Shown: positions 1 to 10,171 of the stretch, one piece after another
Position numbering within the stretch: position 1 is the first letter of the stretch
Layout: every line of letters starts with the position of its first letter
The notes under the pieces: model-generated
The model's input: only the letters and a program-made list of their open reading frames with translations
What the model was told of the DNA's origin: nothing
Database searches by the model: none
Origin: Ostrinia nubilalis
Lineage: Eukaryota; Arthropoda; Insecta; Lepidoptera; Crambidae
Assembly: GCF_963855985.1 (NCBI RefSeq)
Contig: NC_087110.1
Span: forward strand, 12,329,001 to 12,393,000
Direction of reading: 5' to 3'
Length of the DNA stretch: 64,000 nucleotides
Program-made: the position numbers and the translations under genes

Positions 1-1551
1 GATTCCATCATCACCCGGTGCCTTGTTGTTCTTCAGCTGTTTGAGAGCCATTCTAATCTCGTACAGACTGACGTCCGGGATATCTTCGGTATAGTGTCGG
101 GTCAGTCTAGCTCTTGGGTCTTCGGCTAGATTTGTGACAGGTGCACGTACACTCGTGTATAATTGTCCGTAGAACTTCTCGACCTCTTCCAATATCTCCG
201 GCCCCGACGAAATGGCTCTGCCATCCTCTGTCTTCAGCTTGGTCAGTTGACTTTGGCCAACAGACAGATCTCTTGCGAACACTTTAGAGCCCCTGTTTCG
301 CTCAATCGCCTCTTTAATACGGTCTGTATTAAATTGGCGTAGGTCGCGAGTCAAAGACTTGGAGATCTGTCTGTTAAGGCGCCGATACTGAGCAGCATCT
401 TCAGAGGACTGCAGAACCAAGTTCCGTCTCTCTTCCATGAGTTGATTGGTGAGGTCAGAGATCTTTTTGGTTCCTTTTGAACGACGGGTTTTAAAGAACT
501 TAGACCCAGTCGTTTGGACAATTTCCACGAACCTGTCATTGTATTTGTCCACATTTTCGCAGTCTCCTAGGCATTCGAAACGATTTTGCAACTCGAGCTG
601 AAAGCTTTCGGGGTTTTGGAGTTGGATGGGCGCTGGGCGGAGCGTAGACTTCATCAGTCGACATCTCTCGAGCTTGGGTCTGATATTCAATGTGCCTCTT
701 ACCATTCGGTGATCGCTTCCTGTTTTGACCGAATTGATCACAGAGACATCATTGAATATATGCTTCTTCGTCGACAAGATGAAGTCTATCTCATTTTTTG
801 TAGCGCCATTGGGATGCAGCCATGTCCACTTTCGCTGTTTTGGCTTTCTGAAGAAGGAGTTCATCATAAAGAGGCCCTCCCTCTCCATAAAGCCAGCCAG
901 CAGTTGGCCACGTGCGTTCCTCTCTCCGTACCCAAATTGCCCCACTTTCGGCTCATTATCGCTTCGTTTACCTAGCTTCGCGTTGAAGTCCCCCATCACA
1001 ACGGTAAAATGGGACCGGGAGCCATGTATGGCTCTGGAAATATCCTCATACATGGTCTCCACTTCGTCGTCGGGGTGTTCCGTGGTCGGTGCGTATACCT
1101 GTATGACCTTCAACGAATACCGTTTGGTGATTCTGAGTATCAGGTACACTACCCTCGCCGAAACACTCTCGATCTGGACCACGTTGTTGACAAGGGACTT
1201 GTGGACGATAAACCCGACACCACCCTGGGACTGCCGGTCGCCCTCCCGGAAATAGAGCAGGTTTCCGGATTTAAGAATTACGGTGTCCTCCCCCTCTCTT
1301 CGGACTTCACATAATCCTACGATATCCCACCGTAACCTGCTCAGCTCTTCCTCGAGTTCCATTAGCTTCACGTCTGTACGCAGTGTGCGAGCGTTATAGG
1401 TTGCCAGGGCCAGAGGTCGTCGGTGTTGGTAGCCTGGCATCCCCCGGGGATTCTTCGCACCCCTTGCCCCACCGTTACCGTGACCGCTACCGTGGTCCGG
1501 GATAGTGGGGCCGCCGGGGACTAGGGGCCGTTTTTTTGTTTTTGCCACCAT
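1..1551 (-). CDS. RTE LINE endonuclease/reverse transcriptase ORF, partial
   Basis: The ATG is the complement of 1549-1551, the same start as in the full-length copy at 2216. About 517 codons run to the window edge, covering the AP-like endonuclease and the start of the reverse transcriptase. The stretches I compared base by base (roughly 1-350, plus the regions mirrored by overlapping frames) show substitutions such as Lys to Arg and Thr to Ser, but no stop and no frameshift. I did not read every codon. The part encoding the FADD box lies outside the window. Confidence 0.8.
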   Translation of the reverse strand, partial: MVAKTKKRPLVPGGPTIPDHGSGHGNGGARGAKNPRGMPGYQHRRPLALATYNARTLRTDVKLMELEEELSRLRWDIVGLCEVRREGEDTVILKSGNLLYFREGDRQSQGGVGFIVHKSLVNNVVQIESVSARVVYLILRITKRYSLKVIQVYAPTTEHPDDEVETMYEDISRAIHGSRSHFTVVMGDFNAKLGKRSDNEPKVGQFGYGERNARGQLLAGFMEREGLFMMNSFFRKPKQRKWTWLHPNGATKNEIDFILSTKKHIFNDVSVINSVKTGSDHRMVRGTLNIRPKLERCRLMKSTLRPAPIQLQNPESFQLELQNRFECLGDCENVDKYNDRFVEIVQTTGSKFFKTRRSKGTKKISDLTNQLMEERRNLVLQSSEDAAQYRRLNRQISKSLTRDLRQFNTDRIKEAIERNRGSKVFARDLSVGQSQLTKLKTEDGRAISSGPEILEEVEKFYGQLYTSVRAPVTNLAEDPRARLTRHYTEDIPDVSLYEIRMALKQLKNNKAPGDDGI

Positions 1552-1731
1552 TTGGAGGGTTTTGCCCTAATCGCCACGCTTGGCAGGCGGGTTGGCGATC
1601 GCAGTTTTTTTGCTTGGTTTCGCACGCAGACGCTGCTGCCCGTCCGGTGCTACAGGAGCTTGTCGCCTCCTACGACACGCCTCCTGTTGGCGGTGGGGAA
1701 AAGTATTCTTTTACGGCCGTCCCCACACAGC
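1..1731 (-). mobile_element. RTE-type LINE, 5' part, cut by window edge
   Basis: Reverse complement of this stretch matches 2036-3766 base for base with no net indel (left plus right coordinates always sum to 3767) and only scattered substitutions. It contains the 5' UTR (1552-1731) and about the first half of the ORF. Its 5' end lies at about 1731 beside AT-rich sequence. The orientation is opposite to the full-length copy, so the two 5' ends face each other about 300 bp apart. The 3' half lies beyond position 1. Confidence 0.93.
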
Positions 1732-2035
1732 ACATAATATTATCTGGTTATCATAGGTTATCATAATATTATCTGTTATATTGGTGAGAAATAAACATTA
1801 CTTTACTTTATTTTAAACTTCCAGACATCCAAAAAAAAAAAGTATACTTCAGCAACGCGAATTTTTTTATACTTCAGCATATTTAGAACACCCGGCAGCG
1901 TGTCCTGCCATGATCAAAGAAAAAAGAACTCGCAATTTAGCAGGTAGCTACATTAATTTGACTGTTTCACAACTCTAAATTTATTTAACTTACATTACAT
2001 GAAATTTATCACATTTATCAAAGCTTCTTAGCTTG
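1732..2035. repeat. Spacer between the two RTE copies
   Basis: 1732-1827 is AT-rich with a short repeated word (attatctgttat type). 1828-2035 is the end of an interspersed repeat that reappears at 43900-44104 in the opposite orientation; this is the left flank of the site into which the full-length RTE inserted. No gene is visible. Confidence 0.7.
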
Positions 2036-5000
2036 TGCCGTGTGGGGACGGCCGTAAAAGAATACTTTTCCCCACCGCCCACAGGAGGCGTGTCGTAAGA
2101 GGCGACAAACCCCTGTAGCACCGGACGGGCAGCAGCGTCTGCGTGCGAAACCAAGTAAAAAACTGCGATCGCCAACCCGCCTGCCAAGCGTGGCGATTAG
2201 GGCAAAACCCTCCAAATGGTGGCACAAACAAAAAAACGGCCCCTAGTCCCCGGCGGCCCCACTATCCCGGACCACGGTAGCGGTCACGGTAACGGTGGGG
2301 CAAGGGGTGCGAAGAATCCCCGGGGGATGCCAAGCTACCAACACCGACGACCTCTGGCCCTGGCAACCTATAACGCTCGCACACTGCGTACAGACGTGAA
2401 GCTAATGGAACTCGAGGAAGAATTGAGCAGGTTACGGTGGGATATCGTAGGATTATGTGAAGTCCGAAGAGAGGGAGAGGACACCATAATTCTCAAATCC
2501 GGAAACCTGCTCTATAACCGGGAGGGCGACCAGCAGTCCCAGGGTGGTGTCGGGTTTATCGTCCACAAGTCCCTTGTCAACAACGTGGTCCAGATCGAGA
2601 GTGTTTCGGCGAGGGTAGCGTACCTGATACTCAGAATCACCAAACGGTATTCGCTGAAGGTCATACAGGTATACGCACCGACCACGGAACACCCCGACGA
2701 CGAAGTGGAGACTATGTATGAGGATATTTCCAGAGCCATACATAGCTCCCGGTCCCATTTTACCGTTGTGATGGGGGACTTCAACGCGAGGCTAGGTAAA
2801 CGAAGCGATAATGAGCCGAAAGTGGGGCAATTTGGGTATGGAGAGAGGAACGCACGTGGCCAACTGCTGGCTGGCTTTATGGAGAAGGAGGGCCTCTTTA
2901 TGATGAACTCCTTCTTCAGAAAGCCAAAACAGCGAAAGTGGACATGGCTGCATCCCAATGGCGCTACAAAAAATGAGATAGACTTCATCTTGTCGACGAA
3001 GAAGCATATATTCAATGATGTCTCTGTGATCAATTCGGTCAAAACAGGAAGCGATCACCGAATGGTAAGAGGCACATTGAATATCAGACCCAAGCTCGAG
3101 AGATGTCGACTGATGAAGTCTACGCTCCGCCCAGCGCCCATCCAACTCCAAAACCCCGAAAGCTTTCAGCTCGAGTTGCAAAATCGTTTCGAATGCCTAG
3201 GAGACTGCGAAAATGTGGACGAATACAATGACAGGTTCGTGGAAATTGTCCAAACGACTGGGTCTAAGTTCTTTAAAACCCGTCGTTCAAAAGGAACCAA
3301 AAAGATCTCTGACCTCACCAATCAACTCATGGAAGAGAGACGGAACTTGGTTTTGCAGTCCTCTGAAGATGCTGCTCAGTATCGGCGCCTTAACAGACAG
3401 ATCTCCAAGTCTTTGACTCGCGACCTACGCCAATTTAATACAGACCGTATTAAAGAGGCGATTGAGCGAAACAAAGGCTCTAAAGTGTTCGCAAGAGATC
3501 TGTCTGTTGGCCAAAGTCAACTGACCAAGCTGAAGACAGAGGATGGCAGAGCCATTTCGTCGGGGCCGGAGATATTGGAAGAGGTTGAGAAGTTCTACGG
3601 ACAATTATACACGACTGTACGCGCACCTGTCACAAATCTAGCCGAAGACCCAAGAGCTAGACTGACCCGACACTATACCGAAGATATCCCGGACGTCAGT
3701 CTGTACGAGATTAGAATGGCTCTCAAACAGCTGAAGAACAACAAGGCACCGGGTGATGATGGAATCACGGCTGAGCTTTTGAAGGCAGGCGGAACGCCGG
3801 TACTAAGGGCTCTTCAGAAGCTGTTCAATTCCGTCATCCTCGAAGGAAAAACGCCTACGACATGGCACAGAAGTGTGGTGGTACTCTTCTTCAAAAAAGG
3901 TGACAAAACCTTGTTGAAGAATTATAGACCCATCTCACTTCTGAGCCATGTCTACAAGCTGTTTTCGAGAGTCATTACGAATCGTCTCGCTCGCAGGCTC
4001 GACGACTTCCAGCCTCCCGAACAAGCCGGTTTCCGAAAAGGCTTTAGTACCATAGACCACATACATACGCTAAGGCAGATTATACAGAAGACCGAGGAGT
4101 ATAATCAACCACTTTGCCTGGCGTTTGTGGATTATGAAAAAGCCTTCGATTCGGTCGAGACCTGGGCAGTGCTACAGTCTCTCCAAAGGTGCCAAATTGA
4201 CTATCGATATATCGAAGTGTTAAGGGGTTTGTACAAAAACGCCACAATGTCGGTCCGCCTCCAGGATCGGGACTCGAAACCTATCCAGTTGCAGCGAGGG
4301 GTAAGACAGGGAGACGTCATATCTCCAAAACTGTTTACCACCGCCCTGGAAGATGTCTTCAAGCTTCTGGACTGGAACGGATTTGGCATAAATATCAACG
4401 GCGAGTACATCACCCACCTTCGATTCGCGGACGATATCGTAGTCATGGCTGAGACCTTGGAGGATCTAGGCACAATGCTCGATGGCCTCAGTAGAGCCTC
4501 TCAACAAGTGGGCCTCAGAATGAACATGGACAAGACAAAAATCATGTCTAATGTCCGTGTTGCACCCACTCCTCTGAAGGTTGGAGACTCTACACTCGAA
4601 GTTGTTGACAATTATGTATACCTGGGACAAACAGTCCAGTTAGGTAGGTCCAACTTCGAGAAAGAGGTCAATCGTCGAATCCAACTCGGATGGGCAGCGT
4701 TCGGGAAGCTTCGCCATATACTCACGTCCGAAATACCGCAGTGTCTTAAGTCGAAAGTATTTGACCAATGCGTGTTGCCAGTGATGGTATACGGATCTGA
4801 GACGTGGTCGCTTACTATGGGCCTCATAAGAAGGCTCAAGGTCACCCAAAGGGCGATGGAGCGGGCTATGCTCGGAGTTTCCCTGCGTGATCGAATCAGA
4901 AATGAGGAGATCCGCAGGAGAACCAAAGTAACCGACATAGCTCGCAGAATTGCTAAAATCAAGTGGCAGTGGGCGGGGCACATAGCTCGTAGAGACGATG

Positions 5001-5214
5001 GCCGTTGGGGCAGGAAAGTTCTCGAGTGGCGACCACGGGCTGGAAGACGTAGCGTGGGCAGGCCTCCTACTAGGTGGACCGACGATCTGGTAAAGGTCGC
5101 GGGAAGAGCCTGGATGCGGGCAGCGCAGGACCGTTCATTGTGGAAAACCTTGGGGGAGGCCTTTGTCCAGCAGTGGACGTCATTTGGCTGAAAAGAAGAA
5201 GAAGAAGAAGTTGT
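2036..5214 (+). mobile_element. RTE-clade LINE, full length
   Basis: The 5' UTR starts at about 2036 with CCGTGTGGGGACGG and includes the word GTCGTAAGAGGCGAC, which recurs in the short head-plus-tail elements of this window. One ORF (2216-5191) is followed almost at once by a (GAA)n-like tail at 5193-5212, the usual short microsatellite tail of RTE elements. The insertion interrupts an interspersed repeat whose unbroken copy at 43255-44104 shows the boundaries: the repeat stops at AGCTTGT (2035) and resumes at TTGTCAAAAACC (about 5212). About 30-35 bp of target are missing. Confidence 0.93.
2216..5191 (+). CDS. RTE LINE endonuclease and reverse transcriptase (991 aa)
   Basis: This is a single intact ORF. 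Residues about 45-285 form an AP-like endonuclease: YNART near 52, the catalytic-type GLCEVRR, MGDFNARLG near 187 and SDHRM near 279. Residues about 500-800 form the reverse transcriptase: NNKAPGDDGI, YRPISLL, EQAGFRKGFST, FVDYEKAFDSV near 637, GVRQGDVISP, and the active-site FADD at about 737. The C-terminal part contains WAGHIARRDDGRW and a terminal WTDDLVKVAGRAWM segment; many broken copies of this end lie elsewhere in the window. Known of the family: RTE elements encode one ORF with these two enzymes and move by target-primed reverse transcription. The intact frame and a near-identical neighbour suggest recent activity. The start ATG sits at the end of the 5' UTR shared with the left copy. 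Confidence 0.95.
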   Translation: MVAQTKKRPLVPGGPTIPDHGSGHGNGGARGAKNPRGMPSYQHRRPLALATYNARTLRTDVKLMELEEELSRLRWDIVGLCEVRREGEDTIILKSGNLLYNREGDQQSQGGVGFIVHKSLVNNVVQIESVSARVAYLILRITKRYSLKVIQVYAPTTEHPDDEVETMYEDISRAIHSSRSHFTVVMGDFNARLGKRSDNEPKVGQFGYGERNARGQLLAGFMEKEGLFMMNSFFRKPKQRKWTWLHPNGATKNEIDFILSTKKHIFNDVSVINSVKTGSDHRMVRGTLNIRPKLERCRLMKSTLRPAPIQLQNPESFQLELQNRFECLGDCENVDEYNDRFVEIVQTTGSKFFKTRRSKGTKKISDLTNQLMEERRNLVLQSSEDAAQYRRLNRQISKSLTRDLRQFNTDRIKEAIERNKGSKVFARDLSVGQSQLTKLKTEDGRAISSGPEILEEVEKFYGQLYTTVRAPVTNLAEDPRARLTRHYTEDIPDVSLYEIRMALKQLKNNKAPGDDGITAELLKAGGTPVLRALQKLFNSVILEGKTPTTWHRSVVVLFFKKGDKTLLKNYRPISLLSHVYKLFSRVITNRLARRLDDFQPPEQAGFRKGFSTIDHIHTLRQIIQKTEEYNQPLCLAFVDYEKAFDSVETWAVLQSLQRCQIDYRYIEVLRGLYKNATMSVRLQDRDSKPIQLQRGVRQGDVISPKLFTTALEDVFKLLDWNGFGININGEYITHLRFADDIVVMAETLEDLGTMLDGLSRASQQVGLRMNMDKTKIMSNVRVAPTPLKVGDSTLEVVDNYVYLGQTVQLGRSNFEKEVNRRIQLGWAAFGKLRHILTSEIPQCLKSKVFDQCVLPVMVYGSETWSLTMGLIRRLKVTQRAMERAMLGVSLRDRIRNEEIRRRTKVTDIARRIAKIKWQWAGHIARRDDGRWGRKVLEWRPRAGRRSVGRPPTRWTDDLVKVAGRAWMRAAQDRSLWKTLGEAFVQQWTSFG

Positions 5215-5802
5215 CAAAAACCTTTTTTAAGGCGGATTTTTTTCAATAAGGCGGGCGCGCGCGCGGCTATAAACTAGGTCACAAAATTCGGAAAGAACAT
5301 AGCGAAATCTATTTATTCACCAATTTTCAAAAATTCCGGAAAACTTTCCAAGTAAAATTAACAAATAACTGGACTATTTACTTGTTATTGAGCACAAAGA
5401 CACAAAATTGGTTATTTTTCCAGAAAATTTATATTTAAGTGCATAAATGTAAAAATGGCTTCATAGTGCACAAAATTGGCAATAGGTGGCATAATAATGG
5501 TAACTTTTTAGCGCCTAGTTTAAAATGTGATTGAACGATGACAACCAACAACAGTTGTCAGTTAGGTACAAAAAGTGGTAAATGGGTTAACGTGCGGGGG
5601 CTGCAAAATCATGTTGTGACGTCACGCGCGAATATTGGAAATTTTTGAAAATTTTAAAAAGTCCGTAAACTTCTCGAGGCTCTATCTTCGGTAATACTGG
5701 ATGGATTGAGGTGAAATAAAAACTAGTGTAATGTGTGTGATCTAAACTTTAAATTAAGTCATAATTTAACTTAATATTACAACTTATGCGTGTTGTCCAT
5801 TA
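5212..5802 (-). repeat. Interspersed repeat, right part, split by the RTE
   Basis: Reverse complement of 43255-43872 with about 90 percent or better identity by eye. Together with 1828-2035 it reconstructs the element seen unbroken at 43255-44104. It contains a GC-rich run (ggcgggcgcgcgcgcgg) and a CRE-like TGACGTCA word near 5620. There is no ORF of note and no terminal inverted repeats were recognised. Confidence 0.85.
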
Positions 5803-6216
5803 TCATATCCTGCTTGGTAATCGAACTCTGGACCCAGGTAGAGAGTGTCACTAATCATAAGACCGTGGAGCCCTCTCTACCCTTATGGGACAAAACTAGG
5901 AATGTTTCAAATGATCATTGTTTCTCTAAAAAGTCATTAATGTGTCTATTCTATCCCCAGTGGACTTATTAAGGACCCTATTAAAACTTTTAACGAAGCT
6001 AATATTAAGTTACGCGATCGAGGGAGAAGGCAAATCTATTTCGAGGTTGTTGCTATTTAAAAGGAAACTTTTCGCAAATCTTCTTGTGGTTTCCTTTTTT
6101 GTATTGTTTGTAACTGAAGCCCTGATGTCAAAGGTCAGAATTTTAACGTTTCAAATAAGGTGCTATTATTCATTTCTTTATTTTTGATCGATTTTGTTGA
6201 ACGAAATGTATTTATT

Positions 6217-6421
6217 ACTAGTTTTTGCCCGCGGCTTTGCCCGCGTGAAATTTTATCTGTCAGAAAAAATTGTCGCGCCCGTCGCTGTTTCAAAAACCAG
6301 GATAAAAACTATCCTATGTCCTTCAAACTATCACAAAGCCAAATTTAATCAAAATCGGTTTAGTAGTTTATCCGTGAAAGCGTGACAGACAGAGTGACTT
6401 TCGCAATTATAATATTAGTAG
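6217..6421 (-). mobile_element. Helitron-like non-autonomous element
   Basis: On the minus strand it runs from a TAATATTATAA start, past a short GACAGACAGA run, to a GC hairpin (CGGGCAAAGCCGCGGGC) and the terminal CTAGT. It has no ORF. It belongs to a family with at least five more copies in this window. The CTAGT end next to a hairpin and the lack of TIRs are Helitron traits. Confidence 0.7.
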
Positions 6422-6502
6422 GGATTCACTCACAATAAATTGAGTTTTGGGGGAAAATTATGTACCTACGCGCATGAAAGTGACAGATATTAAGCCAACT
6501 GA

Positions 6503-6683
6503 CGCCCGGTTCACACATGTCTCCGTTTTACTGTTCCGTTTTATCGTGTACGTTTTTTGTATGTATTACTGTATATACTGTGTCATGTGTGAAGTCGCTC
6601 ATACAACTACATACGCCATCGACGAAAAAAAAACGTATACGATAAAACGGAACAGTAAAACGGAGACATGTGTGAACCAGGCG
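6503..6683. mobile_element. MITE with about 50-bp TIRs, TGA flanks
   Basis: The terminal inverted repeat starts CGCCCGGTTCACACATG and continues through CTCCGTTTTACTGTTCCG; the right end mirrors it. TGA lies on both sides (6500-6502, 6684-6686), consistent with a 3-bp target duplication. It is 181 bp long and non-coding. Confidence 0.75.
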
Positions 6684-7156
6684 TGAATCGTCTACTATTG
6701 GCCAACTTTCATCTGTCAGCGAATCAGTAAAACCCTTACCACTTTTGTGCTCGCCTGTACAAGTTTACAGCGCTTAATGGAAACAAGATACGGCGTTATC
6801 TGCCGCGATTCGATCGATGCGCTGCTGTATCTCACTGTACTGTTTCATGGACTACCATCTTAGTCAGCGTTTATGGTAGCTTTAAGGTAGCCTTCTGTAC
6901 GAGAAAATGTTGCTGTACTTAAACGTCCCAAATAATGAAGAGGTGGAGAAAATGAATCGGCTTACAAAGCTCTTTGTGCCTTATTACGGAAAAGTTAAAC
7001 GCGCGATGAACACGGGTTTAAATTGACATTTCCATTTTCCATACTAAATGTCAATTTAAAATACAGTGATTAACTCGAGTTTAATTCTTTGTAATAAGGG
7101 AGGATGTGCCGGTGGTCGGTGCGATCCTATGTAATTCCATCGAGTGGATTTACCTA

Positions 7157-7280
7157 CGCCCGTATTCACAAATATTACTATGAGGTCTCACAGTGCGCGT
7201 AGACGCACAGGGTGACACACGAACCAATCACAGAGCTCTCTCTATTCAACGCTATGCGTTCGATTTGCTGCTTCACTTAA
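7157..7280. mobile_element. Truncated PIF/Harbinger-like MITE
   Basis: Left TIR CGCCCGTATTCACAAA and body match the complete copies at 14312 and 18620. Homology stops at CTTCACTTAA (7280), so the right end is missing. Confidence 0.75.
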
Positions 7281-7990
7281 GGCCGGGTAGCAGAGAAAAT
7301 GGCGAAAATGAGGTTTTCATTTTTCATTTTTGAGGTACTAAACAGTAAAATTAAAGGCTAAGATTTTTATTGGGCATAGTTGAGGATATTTTCTAGGGCT
7401 ATTAATGGATGGAAACACGATTTGATGAAGTTGACTCGATAGAATATATTCCCAAAGTTACCTCTATTCGTTTTCTATTTATGGTTTTATTTTTAAAATA
7501 AGCGATTTGAGATTCTAAATCTTTTACTAAACTAAAGTTCAGAAATAACTTGAGGGCTTTTAACGGATGCAATTTTTATATTGCGTCTTATTTAGTTACT
7601 ATGTTAAAAAATGTGGAAAAATCGTCCATGACGGCTTGGACAATCTCAATCAGTCGCGCGGTGGCGCTTACGGAGGACGGACGCGTGTCAGTTTTTTGGC
7701 CGTGACAGTTCGCGATTTGTCAATATTGTTGACAATGATGACTTTGATGAGTCACAGTATAATAATATCAGTGTTACTGGAGAAAGCTTAAATTTTTGAT
7801 AATTAAGAATTATCAATTTTGTCTACCTATTGAAATTTAAATCGTTCGCATCCTTTTAAACGAAGACTCTACTCATGATACATAGTACATTCCTCAAATA
7901 TGAGACAAAACCAATGAGTTAAAATTACATTTTAATAGTACCTACATACAATCGTCTTACACTCTTTAGAAGAGCACACTGACACAAATA

Positions 7991-8456
7991 AATAATAAAA
8001 AATACTGTCTAAGGTCTGTAGCTAAAGGTCTAAGCCGTAAGATAGAAGAATCTTATAGCCAAAAACATGGCAGATGCAGCAGATATCAACGGATTTAAAA
8101 CTGGAGTTCATGTGTATCCTTGTAGTTTTGAGTCTCTAGAGCAGTGGTTCTTAACCTTTAAGTTATGAGGGACCATTTTACCAAATTTCTGTCTTGTCAG
8201 GGACCACCTCATAATCGGTCAAAACTAGTTTGACTGCAAAAATCAGTTAAAAGTGGTTTTGACCAAGGTGTGCAAGTGCACATCGTGGACCACCTGGAAT
8301 GCCTCCAGGGACCACCAGTGATCCGCGGACCACCGGTTAAGAACCACTGCTCTAGAGCGTCCCTTCCTCCACCATGCGTAAGAATATTTCAAAAATACTG
8401 TCTAAGGTCTGTAGCTAAAGGTCTAAGCTGCAAGATAAAAGAATCTTCTAGCCAAT
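7991..8456. repeat. Direct repeat pair flanking a hAT MITE
   Basis: AATACTGTCTAAGGTCTGTA and the following 40 bases occur at 8001-8060 and again at about 8394-8456 with few changes. The copies lie 393 bp apart, one on each side of the hAT-type element. Confidence 0.75.
8142..8349. mobile_element. hAT-type MITE with 8-bp TSD
   Basis: TIR CAGTGGTTCTTAACC at the left and its exact inverse at the right. The 8-bp duplication CTCTAGAG flanks it at 8134-8141 and 8350-8357. Both the CAGTG start and the 8-bp TSD are hAT superfamily traits. It is 208 bp with no transposase. Confidence 0.9.
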
Positions 8457-8459
8457 AAC

Positions 8460-9270
8460 TTTAAAACTATAATTTGAACGAATTTTGCTATTAGTGGACA
8501 AATTTCTGCTCACGATGGACTAATTATCTGCTATACTCTCGACTCTCTAAAGCACAACATTTATAAAAATTTTGCTGCGGTAATGCACTCCAGGTAACAG
8601 TGTGTGATGCTCATTGCTCATAGTGATTTTCGATACAGAGCCCCGTACATACGTTATACATAAATTATGGAAAGAAAACACCCAAACCAATACAAACAAA
8701 TATGTATGCAATTTTAGTATGATATTTTTATTTATTAATAAACAAAAATACTGAACAAAATTGATGCGTGTACTGATTAATGTAATTAACCACATGCAAA
8801 GCTTTGTGAATTGCAACAACTATAATTTATTATCCAAGCTCTAAATAATCGCTACTACGAGTAACTGATCATAAAATGTTTTTCCAATCGCTCAAGCTCC
8901 CGAGGATCTACCGATAGGTCGGGTGACGTATCTTGAAATTCTTTTAGCCGGCGCGGAACTTCCGGAAGGTCGGGTGACGCCACGCCTCTTTGAACCGTGT
9001 TTACTTTGGCAGTTATATTCTATATTTATTCGATTCTAAAATATATTCCCAAAAATTTTGAAGTTGTTTTAATTTGTATCACTTGGATATGATTTGTATT
9101 AGAAAGTGCTGTGAGTGTGACGCTTGAACGGAAGGAAGTCAACCTAACCTAACCAACTGCGTATTTCTATACTGTGTAGCCGCGAGAGCTCTTTGGCGCG
9201 CTGTCTTCGGCGAAGTATTGCGCGCGCAGATTTTGACAGCGCGAAATACCTACTTTAGCAGAAATACCAA
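8460..9270. other. Non-coding, no gene seen
   Basis: Within 8890-9000 the word AGGTCGGGTGACG occurs twice about 60 bp apart, probably part of an unrecognised repeat. A short CCTAACCTAACC run at about 9140 is too short to mean anything telomeric. Confidence 0.5.
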
Positions 9271-9272
9271 GC

Positions 9273-9503
9273 CTTAAGCAAGCATCGTTTGTGAATACGA
9301 CCGTTAGAAAACAAGTAGTAACTTTGTATTTCACTCCACACAAAACTGGCAATAAAAAATACAAACAAAATTGAAACGGATTTGCTGCTTCACTTAAGCA
9401 AGCATCGTTTGTGAATACGACCGTTAGAAAACAAGTAGTAACTTTATGTTTCACTCCACACTCAACTGGCAACTAAAAAAAAAATACATACAAAATTGTA
9501 ACG
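9273..9503. repeat. 120-bp tandem duplication containing a MITE end
   Basis: CTTAAGCAAGCATCGTTTGT starts at 9273 and again at 9393, followed in each case by nearly the same 110 bases. The repeated unit includes the right-end sequence of the TTA-type MITE family (GTTTGTGAATACG). Confidence 0.8.
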
Positions 9504-9921
9504 GCATAATTTTATGCGATCTAATCGAAAAGAATTGTTCTCTATCAGACAACCCAGGGCCAAAAATTATGTTTTGCAGGCACAGAACTCTACAAACCGG
9601 GTGCAACTCGCCTCTTGACCTGAAATAGGGTGTAGAGGGTGTCTGCCATAAGTAAATTCCGACTTTCGGGCGACACCATAACAGTATTTCGCCATGCCAG
9701 CTCCAACTCATATAGGGTGGCAGTTGGCGGTAGTGTTGTGGAAGGATCCATCGATAGAAACTCTCAAACAGTTGAAAAAAGTCGATAAGTATCGACAAAT
9801 ATTAACACATCACAAATTTTAGTGAATTTTGACAGTGCTTTGGAGCAATAACCATTCTATTAATATCTATTGTATATTGTAGTAAACTAGTATAATAAAC
9901 TATTATAGTTACTATAATCCC

Positions 9922-9948
9922 AACTAATATTATAAATGCGAAAGTAAC

Positions 9949-9989
<41 letters not shown>

Positions 9990-10171
9990 TACGCTTTCCC
10001 GCTTAAACCTCGCAACCGATTTTGATGAAATTTGGCATAGAGATAGTTTGAGTCCCGGGAAAGAACATAGGATAGTTTTTATCCCGGTTTTTGAAACAGG
10101 GACGCGCGCGATAAAGTTTTTCTGTGACAGACAAAATTCCACGCGGGCGAAGCCGCGGGCGGAAAGCTAGT
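9922..10171 (+). mobile_element. Helitron-like non-autonomous element with CTGT microsatellite
   Basis: It starts AACTAATATTATAAATGCG, then carries a TCTG repeat (about 9951-9989). The 3' end has the hairpin region GCGAAGCCGCGGGCGG followed by CTAGT at 10167-10171. It is the most complete copy of the family here. Confidence 0.75.

Noticed and set aside
586..1314. Plus-strand open frames of 100-176 codons
   Set aside because: They are antisense shadows of the RTE ORF; the mirrored frames at 2453-3181 on the minus strand are the same artefact.
4612..5217. Minus-strand open frame of about 200 codons
   Set aside because: Shadow of the RTE C-terminus; no domain of its own.
9138..9152. Insect telomere repeat (TTAGG/CCTAA)
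   Set aside because: Only two or three units; chance or part of a dispersed repeat.
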